This document shows, in pieces, positions 1 through 13,174 of a stretch of 64,000 bases of DNA. The stretch is taken from assembly GCA_034638255.1 (NCBI GenBank), contig JAWPGT010000052.1, positions 1-64,000 of the forward strand. The letters are read 5' to 3'. Every line of letters begins with the position of its first letter. The first letter of the stretch is position 1. Source of the DNA: Coprinus comatus. Its lineage: Eukaryota; Basidiomycota; Agaricomycetes; Agaricales; Agaricaceae. The notes under the pieces are model-generated. The model did not search any database, was not told the origin of the DNA, and saw nothing but the letters and a program-made list of their open reading frames with translations. Position numbers and translations under genes: made by a program.

Positions 1-2864
1 GAGAAGGACCCTGATCCTTGACCTAGACCTGAACTTGGAGTATTAGATACTCTAGGAGTTTGTGGTGATGATCCTGAGATTGAACTCCGTTTCGCGTTTG
101 CGTTCGCGTTGGAATTTGGATGGGGATTAGGATGTGGATTAGGAAGAGGATTAGGATTAGGATGGGGACGGGGATGAGGGTGGGTATGATGATGGGAATT
201 AGGATGGGAATGGGAATTAGGATGGGGATTAGGAAGAGTATGAAGAGGATAACGACGTGAAAAATTAGGTCCAACAACACCGGTACCGGATCCTACTTTG
301 GTTGTCATAGAAGGTTGAGAAGAATATGCGTCTGATTGAACGTTGTGACGGAATGTACCCGTGGTTGTCGTTGGAGTTTTTGACGAATCGTAATTATAAC
401 CACCACCACCACCACCACCATTATCATGTTCAGAAGAGACATAATCATGGTCATGGTCATTCACTTCTATCCCACTAGCTCTTCCTTTTCCTTTTCCTTT
501 AACATCAACCACTAGATTAGGTGGATTAGGTGTTGATGAAGAACTACCACTAGTAGTGGTAGCAGGTGGATTGGAAGAGTCAGATGATTGTAGGAATGAA
601 TAGTCAATTCGCGAAGTGTCAACATCAGGTAGATATGCTGACGAGGTTCTTCCAAGTTGAGTCTACGCAAGGAATGAAGAATGAATGAAGGGATAATGAA
701 AAAAAGCGTAGGCGTCAGTCTAACTTGAATAGGAAGAGCAAGAAGAACCTCATCATTAAATAGACATACCTGAGTTTGACTAGTGTGTGCTTGAGAACGC
801 GGTGTAGGTTGCCTTAGAAGCACAACCGACTGTCCATTATCATGATAATTAGATCCAGACCCGGATCCAGAAGTAACGGCAGTGGCAGCGGCAGAAGTAG
901 AAGCAAGATCACCAAACCAAGGTTCACCCAAAGCAGAATGATATGAGGAATCACTTGATGAATGTGATCTTTCCCTTTTTTCCACTCCTTGACCCTCTCC
1001 ATTTCCCTTTTTCACATCCTCAGAGCTACTAACAGAGCTCTCAAAACTAGACCTCATACTATCCTCAAAACTACTATCCTCAGGTAACCTTAGATAACCA
1101 CTATCTTCTCCTTCATCTTCATCCTCATCTTCTTCTTCAATCTCATCCTCTTCTTCCATATCATCAACCTCCTCGTGACCACCTGCACCTCTACCAGTAC
1201 CTTTCATAGGTAACGCAGGCATAGATTTAAGATGAGCTCTTCCAACTTTATTCTCCCTCCTCTCCCTTTCCTTCCGTTCCTGATTTCTAATCTCCGAATT
1301 TGAACTTCCAATAAAGTGGTTACGCAAACCACCAGAACTAGCAGTAGGAGTGGGTGAACCAGTAGAATTCGAAAGTCTAGGCAAATTTGTCAAAGGCATA
1401 GCTGACCTAACAATAACTGTAGGTGACAACCTTGCAGTAGGTGTTTCCAAATCCATATTCCTCGAAAATTCAGCAGAAGAAGGTATAGTTAACCTTATCC
1501 TTGGGGAATTCTTATCTCTCGGATGGGATGATGGTATAGAAGATTGGAATTTCGGAGATGAGGAAGAACCGAGGTTACCCGTGGATGTAGATAGAAAGGA
1601 AGAGGATTGTACCGGCCGCTCAGACTGCGAGTAAGCCGAAGATGGTCGATTAGGGGTTGATGTCGAAATTACATCTGCTGTAATTGCAACAGGTGTGGCA
1701 AGCTCCGTACTGGGAATAGGAGCAGTTTGAACATGCATCAGTGAATCCCCTGATATTTGTGGTGCTACTATTAGTGACGGTTGCAGTTGCGAGGATGTTG
1801 ACGATGATGATGAAAAGAATGTCATCGCGGGTGTTTTCGATGGAACAACTTCATGAACAGTTCTAGAATGGGACACAGGGTTTTGGACATTGTCTCGATG
1901 ATGATGGATCTTCGCAGCTGCGTTTAGTCGTATTTGGGAAATAGAGTGTTTAAGGCTCTGTAGCGGTGACTTTGCAGCGTTCGGTTTTGGTGTCGTCGGT
2001 CGTGACGTTTTTAGTTTTGCTGTTGAAGCTGTCGCAGTGGAAGCAGGTGGTGAGGTGATTGATGAGGACATATGTGCAGGCGTGGGTAAAATAGGTGAAG
2101 CAGGTGTGGAACGTTGGAGAGTATTAGCGGTGATAGATCTCTTCCTCATTCCAGTAGGGACAGTGACAGGTGTAGATCTTTGGGACTCAACAACCGTTGT
2201 ACGGGTCGGTGTTGGCTCAACACTGAGAGTCTCTAGCGAGCGTTTAATTGGCTCAAAGTTCGCAGGCTGTGCAGATCCCGAAGCAGTGAGAAGGTGTGAA
2301 CCACCGCTGATTAAGTTCTCCACTTACACTAGCGGCCTCAAACGTTTCCTGCATGAACACAGGTTGCCCATCAATGTTGGCATCTTGTCCACCTTTTGCG
2401 CTGCCAACGGTGTGTGCCCGAACCGATAGTTGCGGAGGAGGGATGCTTGGACTGCCTGCCCGAGAATAACTTGCTTCTTTACAAGGCAACTGCCGTCCGT
2501 GATTATCACCTTCGTTCTGGTGTTCTGATTGTGGGTGAGCTATGAGTAGATCATCTCTATGAGAGAGATCTGCAGAAGTTGAACTCTTGGACCCCAGACC
2601 CCGCTCATCAAAGTCGGCATCGAGCTCAAGGCCAAGATGAGGTTGAGAATTATAAGGCTTCATGTATTCGATAGCTCTCGAGTAAGGATACTTGTCTTGC
2701 TCATCTCTGGACAACTTGCGCGTGGGCAGACGGATGATGCCTTTGAACTGAGAAAAAATTCGGGTAGCTCGTGACTAGGAGATGTTATTCACTACTCTAA
2801 TAACAACTATACAACTTACTGAGCGAGTCTGGAACACAGACTGAGCTCGGTGTTGTTCCTGCAT
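1..2864 (-). CDS. Large Ser/Thr/Pro-rich disordered fungal protein (3' end outside window)
   Basis: I do not recognise the family. Four exons join in phase 0: 2820-2864 (ATG at 2864), 2328-2747, 770-2266 and 1-662. The introns (72, 61 and 107 nt) have GTAAGT, GTAAGT and GTATGT donors. The N-terminus contains FKGIIRLPTRKLSRDEQDKY, probably the most conserved part. The body is low-complexity Ser/Thr/Pro with an acidic block (EEDEIEEEDEDEDEGED, about 1120-1190) followed by a phospho-type Ser cluster. The last visible exon has poly-Gly and a His/Pro/Asn repeat at 110-260. The frame is open to base 1, so at least 870 residues precede the missing end. No catalytic domain or membrane segment is visible. 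A regulatory or scaffold protein is a guess. Confidence 0.72.
110..260 (-). repeat. Coding minisatellite for a Pro-Asn/Pro-His tract
   Basis: On the + strand this is a run of degenerate 6-12 nt units (ggatta/ggatgg/ggaatt). Read on the minus strand in frame with the gene it gives repeated PNPH, PNSHSH and HTHPHP units. The frame stays open throughout, which argues for coding use rather than a stray satellite. Confidence 0.7.
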
Positions 2865-5295
2865 GATAGTCGAAAACAAGAGTTTAATTCCGAATTATTA
2901 TTCGAGGTTTCATCTCGTATACTCCGCACGTGGCTTATGTAAGTATGGGGAAATGACCTAAAATGACCTTCGTCTCCCGCTAAAAATAATTCATGCGATT
3001 ACTTTAATCCGAATTCACAATCCGGACCAACGAGGTTGTCGGCACAAGGACATAATGCTGCAGGAGAGTTGATAGCAGCGAAGCCTTCATGATCCTTCTA
3101 GCGCCTCGAGGGAATATGACCATATAAATTGAAGTCAAACCAAGCTCCGGAATGAAAAAGGTACCAGTACATTGAACGTTGGCCACTTGTTCGAATTTCG
3201 TATAGACTTATCGTTACTTCTTACTACACTATCTTTCTAGATAGTGTCTATCCATAATAAATAAATAAAGGAAACACGAGGATGGATGGCATTGTTATGA
3301 TGTTATCAACGTCTTTTCGAGAGACCGTGACGGATGACATTACTTAACTTGCACTAAAGTCTTTTCGGTTTGCCTCGTGTATATGGTAACATTGGTAAGC
3401 ACACTGCACCGTAGACTTTCCGTCCCCTTTGGTGGATGTAAACATTTTAAAAACCCTCGGAGAAGCAAAATGGCTGTCCTCATTTCAAACGAGGAACATA
3501 CTATTATGCGTTCGCATATATAATAGCCGTGAATTCCCATATACAATGAACTACGATCATAACGCAATCTTCACAAGATTACACAAGTCCTTCAGTTTAT
3601 TCTGGGTCACGATGCAAAGTAGAGTCTGCAGTGCCTCGGCTTCCAAACCCATCGTTATCAAACAGTGGCGTCTTAGAAGTGTCTTAAACTCTTGGAGAAA
3701 AACGTGATATCCATCCTCATCCTCAACCTCAATTCAATGCCACATCGGTCAATTACCGCACTAAGTTAGCATTGTGATAGTTTCATCAAGCTTTCCGGGT
3801 ACTAAGATAAAAAACGACAGAATCACTCAGAATTCTCGTCTTCTTGGCGTTTCACATTGTTTTAAAACCTATGTGAACCAGTCTACTAATCCGCTAGTTT
3901 GACTTTTAGTCCACAGAACCAATGCTCATGCTGTACTGAAGACGCGGAGATAGAAGAAATACTACTCACGGTCCGTGCCCTTCAAGTCATGAGATACTTC
4001 CTCCGGCGGAAATCGATCTGGCTATTTTTGGAGCTACATGATAGGTTTGATGTGGTGATGCATAACTTATTGGTGGCAGGCTTCTTCTGTTCCTAACTTA
4101 GTAAGTCCTGATTCCTGACCTTAGAGGAACCATCACCAAAAAAAATTAAAATCAACAGATAAAAACGCCGTGGAAGCTGTCTATCTTTTGAATGGTGCTA
4201 GAGGAAGTTTAGAACGGCTGATGGTTGTCAAATGATTGGGTTGAGATTTGTTTTCAGTATGGTTTACTACACTGAAAGGGTCGTGAATTTTTCCCTTTGT
4301 ACGACCGACGACCGTGAGTTACACCCAAGGTATATATCCAAAATTGGTTATATTTCTTTTAAAATCTCCACCACACATCACCTTATTCATCTCAAATACA
4401 AGTTTGCTAAGGGATGCGGTATGGAATACATATTTGGTTCTGAACCATGTCATTTTACGGTACTTATTGAACCTGCAACAGGACTGATTTTTATCTGTTT
4501 CATGTTTGACATTTCAGAATTTTAACTCTATCGGACACCAAGCTTGTCCGAGTTGTTTTGGCATACTGGGTGGGTGCAAGGGACGAGTGATGGTGGCAGT
4601 TTTAAAGCTCCAAAGCCTCGCAAGGCCTGGTCCGATTATAAGTATACGACGTTTGTCATCGGATATGGTAATAAAACCGACTTCAAAAATCAACCTAGGC
4701 AACTGTTCAACAGGAATATTTACCTTTTGGAGACATATGTTAGTTATCGCTGTGGATACTGCTACATGTTAAATGTCAAAATAAAAAGATTTGATGATAG
4801 ATCGATGGAATAAAACTTCGAGACCACACTCGATAAACCAGTAACGTTGGTTGGGTTCTGCCAAGAGATATGCCGGCACCCAAAAATATATGCGCCCCTC
4901 CATAAGATTGGATAAGGAGAAGCACATGTTCACATGTAGCGTGTATTTATGAACAATTTACCGGGTAAAGACTATTGAACACCCTTTAATTTCCAGAGAG
5001 AAGTGTAACGTCAGTATGAGAAACAGAAGGTACTTCTGAACAGTACTCACAACAACCAGAGTACCCTAGATGGAGGCAAAGGTAGGGTTGCAGATCCTTG
5101 GCATTGACAGGCTCCCATGGATGGGGCAGGTGAGCATGATCTTGATCTATTTTTAGTATGGATTCTTTCTTCGGTTAGTTACCCACGTATGTCGAGCGTC
5201 CCATCCTTAAAGAAAGCCTTGTGCCTTCTCGGCTCGATGGGTCCCAACTGTTTTTCATCTCCTTCTTTCCCCGACGACAAACAGTACCACGAAGG
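2865..5295. other. Intergenic, no supported gene
   Basis: AT-rich, with only short unrelated open frames in all six frames. The longest (about 4232-4813, + strand, three overlapping frames) show no domain, splice pattern or start context that I trust. The interval must hold the divergent promoters of the flanking minus-strand gene and plus-strand permease. Confidence 0.5.
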
Positions 5296-7727
5296 ATGCT
5301 ACAAGACGAAGGTAGCAAGAACGGCAGTTCTGTCGATGTCAGTGCTCTCGATAAAGATGCCGCACTCCTTGCTCGGTTGGGATACAAGCAAGGTTGGTTG
5401 TTCTGTTGTGCAAGTGCTCAATATCTTCTGACTGGTGCCTGAATAGAGTTTCGAAGGAACTTCAGTCCAATAGAAGTCTTTGGGATTGGCTTTTCTATCA
5501 TTGGCCTTGTGCCTTCGCTGGCGTATGTTCTTCCTCCATTCGTACCCCTCCGAGTGATCCTGATAACGCAATCCGAACAGCTCTGTGCTCGTATTTGCCA
5601 TTCCCTATGGAGGTGCTTCAGCCATGGTCTGGGGTGTATGTATTCTACACCAGCGTATAACCCCTCAGTTCTAACTCGGAGTTCTTGACAGTGGCTTATT
5701 TGTGGTGTACTCCTCACTTCTATCAGTCTTGCTATGGCAGAGCTGGGCTCAGCAGCTCCTACCTCAGGAGGCCTCTATTATTGGACTTTTATGTTTTCTT
5801 CTCCAAAATGGCGTTGTTACCTCTCTTGGATCGTTGGTTGTAAGTCTCCTCCACTATGTTTTCGTGTTTGATTTCCTGTATGCCAAATATCCGTTATCGG
5901 GAAATTACCTGGCTCTTACTTCCTCTCTTCCTCCATGCTACACCACATTTGGAAATTACTCTTTCGGAAATCGGCATTAAGTAGGAAAAACTAACATCAT
6001 AAATCCATAGATTCTAATTCCGTTGGAAACATTGCTAGTGTGGCCTCGGTAGATTGGGGATGTGCAGTCCAAATTATGGCCGCAGCTAGTATTGGCTCAG
6101 GGTTGCAATTTACTGCTACAACTGGTCAGACTTAGTACGTTCTCTACGTTCTCTCTCCTATCTAAACTACGTACTGAATGTTATAATATTATACAGTGCT
6201 CTATACATTGCACTCTTGATTTGCCATAGTATCATCTCCAGTTTGAACCCTGTTATTATCGCAAGGCTTCAAACACCCTACATTGTTCTCAATATTTTGT
6301 AAGTTTTATTTTTGAATCCAGTTGATCAACTGATTAATGTGATGTGATGCGGCATTTAGATTAATTTTAGGTATTATAATCGGTCTTCCAATCGCGACTC
6401 CTGATGAATTCAGAAATGATGCAAAATATGCCTTTGGAGACTTCACCAACCGTATGTGGTCTTTCGTTCTCTTAGGATCGCTTCAAATCATAGAAGCTAA
6501 ACTTCAAACAAATTATAGTCACGAGCTGGAACAATGGATGGGCTTATATTCTTAGTTTCCTTTCTCCCCTATGGGCCATTGGTATGTTAATTTTAACGCA
6601 TATATGTGGTTTATCCTGAAGCTTATGTGAATGCGCGCAGGTGCTTTCGATTCAACTGTACATATCAGTGAAGAAGCTACTAATGCCAATGTCGTTATCC
6701 CATTCGCTATTATAATTGCTTGTGTTTCAAGCGTTGTTCTGGGTTGGGGTGAGTCTGTTTTGGTATCACCCTCTCATGTTGCGGAGGTTGACTAATTGAT
6801 ATCTTCAGCTCTTAATGTTGTTTTGGCGTTCTTCATGGGCAGGGATCTTGAAGCTATTCTGAGTAGTCCCATTGGTCAACCATTCGCAGCTGTAAGAAAC
6901 CATCTCCCTCTTGAACAAATCTCTTCATAATCTAATATCCAAATTAGATCCTTTTCAACTCATTCGGTCAAAGAGGAACACTAGCCGTATGGGCAATCAT
7001 AGTAATAGTTCAATTCACAATGGGAACAAGCATGTTAACAGCATGTTCACGTCAAATATTCGCATTCTCTCGTGATGGAGCATTACCATTTTCAAAACAA
7101 CTTTATAAAGTTAATCAAAATACTCTTTCACCTATACATGCTGTTTGGTTTGCTGCTTTTTGTTCAGCTTTACTTGGTTTATTGGCTTTTGCTGGTGCCA
7201 ATGCTATTGGTGCTATTTTTTCTTTGGTTGTTGCTGCTCAATATGTTGCTTATTCGATTCCGATTACTGCGAGGTTTGTGGGTAGTCATAAATTGAAACC
7301 TGGACCGTTTTCTCTTGGTAGATGGGTAAGTTTTTATTTATTTTATTTTATCTTCTCTATAACCGTATTACTTGCATATATACTGATATTGATTTGCTCC
7401 TTTTTTGTTTTTGTTTTTTTATAGAGTCTTCCGGTTGCAATGGTAGCAGTAATTTGGATGGGATTTATGATTCTCGTATTTTTCTTCCCTGCAGAACCAG
7501 CACCAGGAGCAGAAAATATGAATTATACAGTGGTAGTATTAGGAGGAACACTCGTTCTTTCTACATTATATTATTTCTTCCCAAAGTATGGTGGAAGGTA
7601 TTGGTTTAAAGGACCTGTTTCAACTATTGGTGATTCGGTGGATAGACATATGGAACATTTACATGGTCAAGAAGAAAAAGTTGATGGGGATGGGGATAGG
7701 GGAAAAGGGTTTTGGTTTGAAGGATAG
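5296..7727 (+). CDS. Amino-acid/GABA/choline-type permease (APC superfamily)
   Basis: Twelve exons: 5296-5392, 5447-5522, 5581-5635, 5692-5839, 6011-6134, 6197-6298, 6360-6451, 6519-6581, 6641-6748, 6809-6891, 6948-7325 and 7425-7727. All junction phases agree, giving about 542 residues, the normal length for fungal UGA4/HNM1-like transporters. Signatures are an N-terminal ARLGYKQEF, then SAAPTSGGLYYW in helix 2-3, SLNPVIIA, AFDSTVHISEEATNA, and CSRQIFAFSRDGALPFS before late helices. Twelve membrane segments are expected, importing a substrate such as GABA, choline or another amino compound across the plasma membrane; specificity cannot be read. The start at 5296 fits the family N-terminus. 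The first donor (GTTGGT) is weak but has a good CTGAC branch site. No breaks; probably functional. Confidence 0.9.
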
Positions 7728-10044
7728 TGGAAGTGAAAGTGGGGTTAGTGAAGATAAGAATGAAAAGGCGTGATGATGTTTTTTGTTCTTGTTTTGTTTT
7801 TGTGAAGTCTTGTATGACATATACCTTGACGTCCTTATTTGTTTATTTTTTTGTATGAAACTAATGTTGATTTAGTACAAGATTTGTTTATATTTTGGTT
7901 TGAATGTCTTAATGGATATTCTAAATGAATTATTTTTTTGACCTCTTTTTCTGTGGATGAATGATTGAATCTTAAGGTAATTTGTATGCAAAAAATCTGA
8001 TTGGCGTCTTATGTTCAAGATAAATATTCCTTATCAATATCTTTATCTAGATTCTATGCTTATATTTAGACAAGGGTTACTTCGTACTCGCTCTTTCACT
8101 TTTCACGATCCTTTTCGGTACACTACCTCAAATGTAACCAATGTTCTAGCCGATCACCCGTCATGCATCACCGCTAGACGACCTAGAACCGTTCCTCAAA
8201 ATCATAGAGAACATACAATGGCATCGAAACGTCTCATTAACGGCCCATTGAACGAATAGTCAGATGTCATCCTTCTTTACACTAAATATTAATATCTACT
8301 TAGACGCTTCTCATAGGGACTACCAAGAATACTTTCTGCTGCAGAAGGACATGTTCATGTTCAAAACCCGTCCTGCACCCAAAAATGATTCACTAGTCGA
8401 ACATAACCTGACCTTAACTTCCATGATGATTTTATAACAGGTACTAGAAGGATATTTGGGATAATACTTACAAGAAATTTGAGACTCTGGCAAGTCACAG
8501 TATAGGTCCTCAGGCCTCAGGAGTCAGGAGTCAGTAAAATAGAAGGGAAATATAGAACATCTATATTTAATATAGACTTTACTCTCGGCTCCAGGTCGAA
8601 TATGATTTCTATCTGTTACTCAAGATAACCACATTTTACCATGACTACGTACATCAGGCCTGGACTGAGAGCCTTGCTGGAAATATAACTTTCAACCTTA
8701 ACGGTCAGGTACCCGGGAATGATGCGAAGTCGGTTATATGGTGTTGTGGATACGGTTTAAGATTTATGAGAGGATATATATAAGTAGGTGTGTGTGTGTG
8801 AAAAAGGCCGGACTCAAGTCGGGGGAGTTCTATGAAGATTCTATATCATTACTTCTGAACCATGAGAATAAAAGACATCTAGAAAAAGAGGGTGACATAT
8901 AATAGGATAGGCATCGCTGGTGATTGTGTTGAAATTTGAAATTCTTCCGTAGGAAGTTTTTTCTTTGATGTATTCATTTACTGATATCTGGTAACAAAGT
9001 GAAACTTTATCAAGAAAAATTCCGCCAACAGTCAATGTCCACGTTCCAACGTTCAACCGTTCAACATTCATATGTTATTGTAACTTATATAATAATACTG
9101 TTCGGCGCCCGTCAGAATTAACTTCGGACAGACGTTAAAAGTACTCATCAGAGTATCTCGTGGGATAGATATAACATGTATATGGAAGGTCTCGTTTTAC
9201 ATGTGAAGTTGTACGTGTGCGCGTACGAGCAAGTTCTTGATATGATGTATCAACATTTTAGCATTAATGTTGACTTCTTCACAGTTAGAAGTTGAAGTGG
9301 AGACCATTTTAGAACGAAGGTGGCAACACTCTGATTTAGATTCAAGGAATGATTCCCCCCTCTTGTCTCTTGACTACAGTGGTTACCAGTTGCTCATCAA
9401 ACAGATTGCGAAAAAATGACCTACTATCCCTAGGTACGTAGTGTATGAATGTCTCCATTAAACTAACATGGAATTTTTCTAGCTTTAGTACTCTCTGATA
9501 TATAAGACATTTAATGATTATCATTACTGAACCTACATAGAACTAAAAAGGGAAAAAACTCTGAGGTTTAGGTTGGAGTAACATGAACCGGATACGTGAG
9601 TAAAAACAATGAGAAAAGGTATACATCACGGATTCATAGTTTCCCGCGACTTTAAACTAGTAGAGACTAGAAAGAGAGAAAAACCGTAAACCAAAACCAA
9701 AAACATAAAACACATACAGAAAGAAAAAAAATAATACGAAATAGACTCTTGGAGATGAATACAAAAAGAATGGGGAGAGTAGTACTTGTTTGAACACTCC
9801 ATCCATGATTATAAAAAAGAAACCCAAAAAGAGAGAGACAGAGAGACAGAGAGGCAGAGGGACAGGGACAGAGACAGAGGAGACAGAACCGAGTTGGTAA
9901 AAAAAAAAAAGAAGGAACATGGAGAATGCAATATGCAGAAAGCAGAAACGTTACGAGAGAGCAATAAATCACACCAGAAGTCCGGAAGCCAATTTTTTCT
10001 TCTTCTACTCTTCTTCCTCTTCATCCATTCATCATCTTCTTCTT
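7728..10044. other. Intergenic with low-complexity tracts
   Basis: No gene seen. Contains a short TG run near 8790 and a purine-rich GACAGA/GAGA tract at about 9825-9890, whose complement produces spurious Ser/Leu-rich open frames. Downstream of the permease stop there are T-rich stretches suited to 3'-end formation. Confidence 0.5.
9825..9890. repeat. GA/CAGA-rich simple-sequence tract
   Basis: Imperfect repeats of gagaca/gacaga and gagaga over about 65 bases. It has no coding meaning and explains several shadow open frames on both strands. Confidence 0.75.
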
Positions 10045-12193
10045 TTAGACACCCGTCCGTTCATTGAACGTAGTAAGCTCCATGGAGGTGGTATTAGCCC
10101 CTAACGTATCTGAGGCAGTGCCCATAGTCGTTATCGCATCCTTGTTGGTAGCAAAATGTACTGAAGGAAGATACGTGTTTGTTTCTGGTCTTGTTGTTCT
10201 ATAATGTGCAGATCGTACTGCGATTAATAGCCGATTTGCGATTATACTTGAGACGACGAAGGAAAATGCGGTTCCAAGTTCATTGAGAGTGATCTATTGT
10301 CGGTTGGCGCGGGAAAACAAAACAAGGTTCCAGGGGTAGTAGCAGGTTTTTCCAAATTCAGGTTCAAGTTTGTGGGAGTTTGCGATGTGGTGTTTGTTGC
10401 ATGTGCGTATTGGAAAAGGAAGGGGGTTTATAGGGGGTTTAGTGGATGGGTTTTGCGCAAAGAAGATACCAAGAGTTCCGGTGGCGTCGTAAGCCAAGGA
10501 TAAGTGGTGTAGAGATGATAAAAAAATAACATAAGGTCGAGAGAAAAAAACAGTTTAGATCAGGGTTTTTTTCTCAACGTCAGAGAAAAACAAAAATTCG
10601 CACCCTGTTGAAAACCCACAGAATTAAGTTGGCAAGATAGATCCAGAAGATACTATAAAAAGAAATGTTAGGATCATTTTTTTCAGGAATGGTTTGACGC
10701 GAGAAGAATTGTAATCATGAGGGTCAGAAGTGCGGTAGAATGGGAGCTCGAGATTCGCCCGCGGGCGGAGTGGATGTCAGAATTCCCCTTTTTCCAAAAA
10801 TAACAATAACAAAATAAAACAACCACGTACACGACAAAATACAACACAGAGTCACGAGTCAGTTGTTGCATGAGAGGACTTCCGCCATTCGATGATCTAT
10901 GTTGCCATGCTTTTCGTAATGCAAGGGATAAGAGAATTGATTCGATAAGGCAAATGACTGCCCAGTAGTACACAACCCATTTTGTGCCATCACTTGGATC
11001 TGCGTCTGCACAGATGAAGACGTCTGGGAAGGGCTCATTCGTTCCTAATCTGTAGCTCAGTATCAATAAATGATTTTCTCAGCAGAAACATACCTATTAG
11101 CTTGGTATTTGGAATCCCGAAGACTATGCCCATCGTTAATGCTTCTCCAAAAGTTAGACAAAGCTTTGGGGAAAAGTTTAGCCCTATAACAAAGCAAGTA
11201 GAGTTTGATACCTACGAAGAATGCCAAAGCTTTCCGTGTCGAGCCGTACATCGCCCACAGTCGGAGTTCGAGAATAACTGGAATAATGCATGAGACCTAT
11301 CCGAGGGCTGAGTTCCAATCTTGCCACATACTGTGTGTTGTGATGGTTTGTAAAGAGGCGCCGGTATTTTGCCATTGAAAGAAGGTTAGGCCTGGAAGGG
11401 GATTAAGTCGAATGATGGTGTTGCGGAACGGAATGAAAACGCACAGCTGAATGAGCAGGGGGTGGACAGAAAGAATCAGATCTGGATGAATGCTGGATGA
11501 ATGGACATGCACATAATAAGACGTACAACTGTAATGATGAGTCAATAATGAACGAATACCACGAGTTCAGTACCACTAAACCTCACATTTTCTGTTGGGC
11601 GCGGTTGCATGAAAACTATTTGAAGTTGAGTAAAGGAGGAAAGACATATTCCACTAAACAGTCTCTGCTCACCAACGGCATTGGATCTATGGAGGATTGT
11701 CAGATATGGTGGGTAGACTCAAACAATAGTATATGCTCACATATTGAATACCAGCGAATAGTAACGGTTCTGGGGTAAAATTTCAGACGAAAGCGTTGGA
11801 CCCTATTATCTAGGCCACTCACCCAAAGAAAGAGCCCCTTTGCTATCGACCATCGTTGTTTCTATGCAGCCTTGAGCAAACCACCCGGTGCCGTTCGGTA
11901 GGAAAGACTACTAACCCAAAAGAACTCGACCTAAAGTTTTCAGCATCAACAAGACGGAAATCACAGAGAACATCGACGGCAAACCTCAGAATCAAATTGG
12001 ATAACTAGAAATAACAGAGTCAGTGTATTTTCAAATCAGGTTGATGTGAGAAGACTAACAATATTCGTAGACGATCAATGTAGCGCAGGCGACTGTATTC
12101 GGCGATTAGTATGGGCTTATACACCAAAAGAAAGAACATACGGTAAGCATTGCGCTCCCAGCCTGCTTGTATTAGACCGGAAAGGTTGACCAT
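10045..12193 (-). CDS. Multi-pass membrane protein, DUF6533-like
   Basis: Pieced together from short exons. The proposed start is ATG 12193; a GTATGT...CAG intron leads to ACATLIVYEY, the conserved 'YEY' region of DUF6533 proteins. Better-supported downstream exons are 11332-about 11480, 11216-11277, 11094-11163, 10683/10830-11044 and 10045-10293. They give LELRLWAMYGSTRKAL (the 'RVYALYGR'-type motif after helix 4), an extracellular Cys loop, IESILLSLALRKAW, and a final FVVSSIIANRLL helix with a cytosolic tail ending at 10045. Phases agree from 11332 to 11044. The exons at 11480-12150 and 10300-10830 are uncertain, and a possible one-base contraction lies near 12035. Function is unknown for this family; seven helices suggest a receptor-like or transporter-like fold. 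Confidence 0.6.
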
Positions 12194-13174
12194 GTTCAGG
12201 ACATGCGTGCCAAGAAGCAAGCTGGAGTTTATAGGATAATAGTCTTGTGGCTATTTTTAGACGCCGTGACCGAGGTGTGTGAAGTTTGGAGTTTGCGTTT
12301 GAACCGAAGAATGGTTAATTCACTCCTTTTTTGTCGTCCGAAAAAACTTTCGATATTCGTAAGGCTGCGTGAGTGAGGGAAAGCCTTACGGTTACTCAAA
12401 ACAGTATTTGAAAATTGATGCACTGCAACCCGTCGTCATACTTTGTCAGGAGCGTTGTGATGTACGAAAAGAAGCTGATCTGAACAAGCTTGGGAATTCA
12501 ACTAAATGTGTCATGTGAGTCGTCCAGAAGGTACTAGTCTGGGCAATTCATAGTTTCCGGGGATATTCCCACATCAGGAAACGAAATAGAATATTCTTAC
12601 TTTTTGATTGTCATCTGTTACGGCGGAGTGTCAACAATTCCGTGATAATCGTTAACGAAGCAACCCCTCGTGCACTTTTGACTTTGGGGCCCAGTTCTCC
12701 ATCTACTGAAATGGAGGAGTTATATTTTTGTTGCTTAGCAGGGAATGCTCCAATCCAATGATCAATTTTACTCGTCGCCAAAGTCGCAATAGTCGAGCTG
12801 TCGGGACTTGTCAGGAACATGAGTTGTCTTATAATTTTTCTTCCCTGAGAAAACAATCATTTCTCGTTTAGCGCAAATCAGATAGATGGCTCCGATAATA
12901 TTCGTCTGCCGAAGAGTGGCAACCTGAGGTGACAATTCCAGTAAGGGAACAACCAATTTTTACTGTATGCCCCCGAAGCCAACCATGAGTATGTTCTAAA
13001 TCAGTTCTAAATTATACGTTCTAGTCTAATCGATACGGACAGGATACGAAACTAGTAAGTTAATAGATATAGTTGTCCGAGGTGCTATTGCTAAGTATAT
13101 TAAGATAACACTTGAAATAGTCACCAGGGTTAACGTTGAAACGTTGAACCTCATCACCTTGCACATTTTTCACC
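12194..13174. other. Intergenic, no supported gene
   Basis: Short minus-strand open frames (12229-12423, 12611-12956) carry no recognisable domain or consistent splicing. The interval contains the promoters of the divergent membrane-protein and glutamine-synthetase-like genes. Confidence 0.45.

Noticed and set aside
110..245. Telomere-like ggatta repeats
   Set aside because: Units are irregular and stay in frame with a conserved coding exon; neither terminal nor (TTAGGG)n.
23..280. 85-residue Ile/Leu/Pro-rich frame on the minus strand
   Set aside because: Out-of-frame shadow of the PNPH-coding minisatellite of the first gene.
4232..4813. Overlapping open frames between the first gene and the permease
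   Set aside because: No domain, no consistent splicing, weak start contexts.
9657..10104. Several Ser/Leu or Arg/Glu-rich open frames
   Set aside because: Produced by the GACAGA/GAGA simple repeat, and partly antisense to the last exon of the membrane-protein gene.
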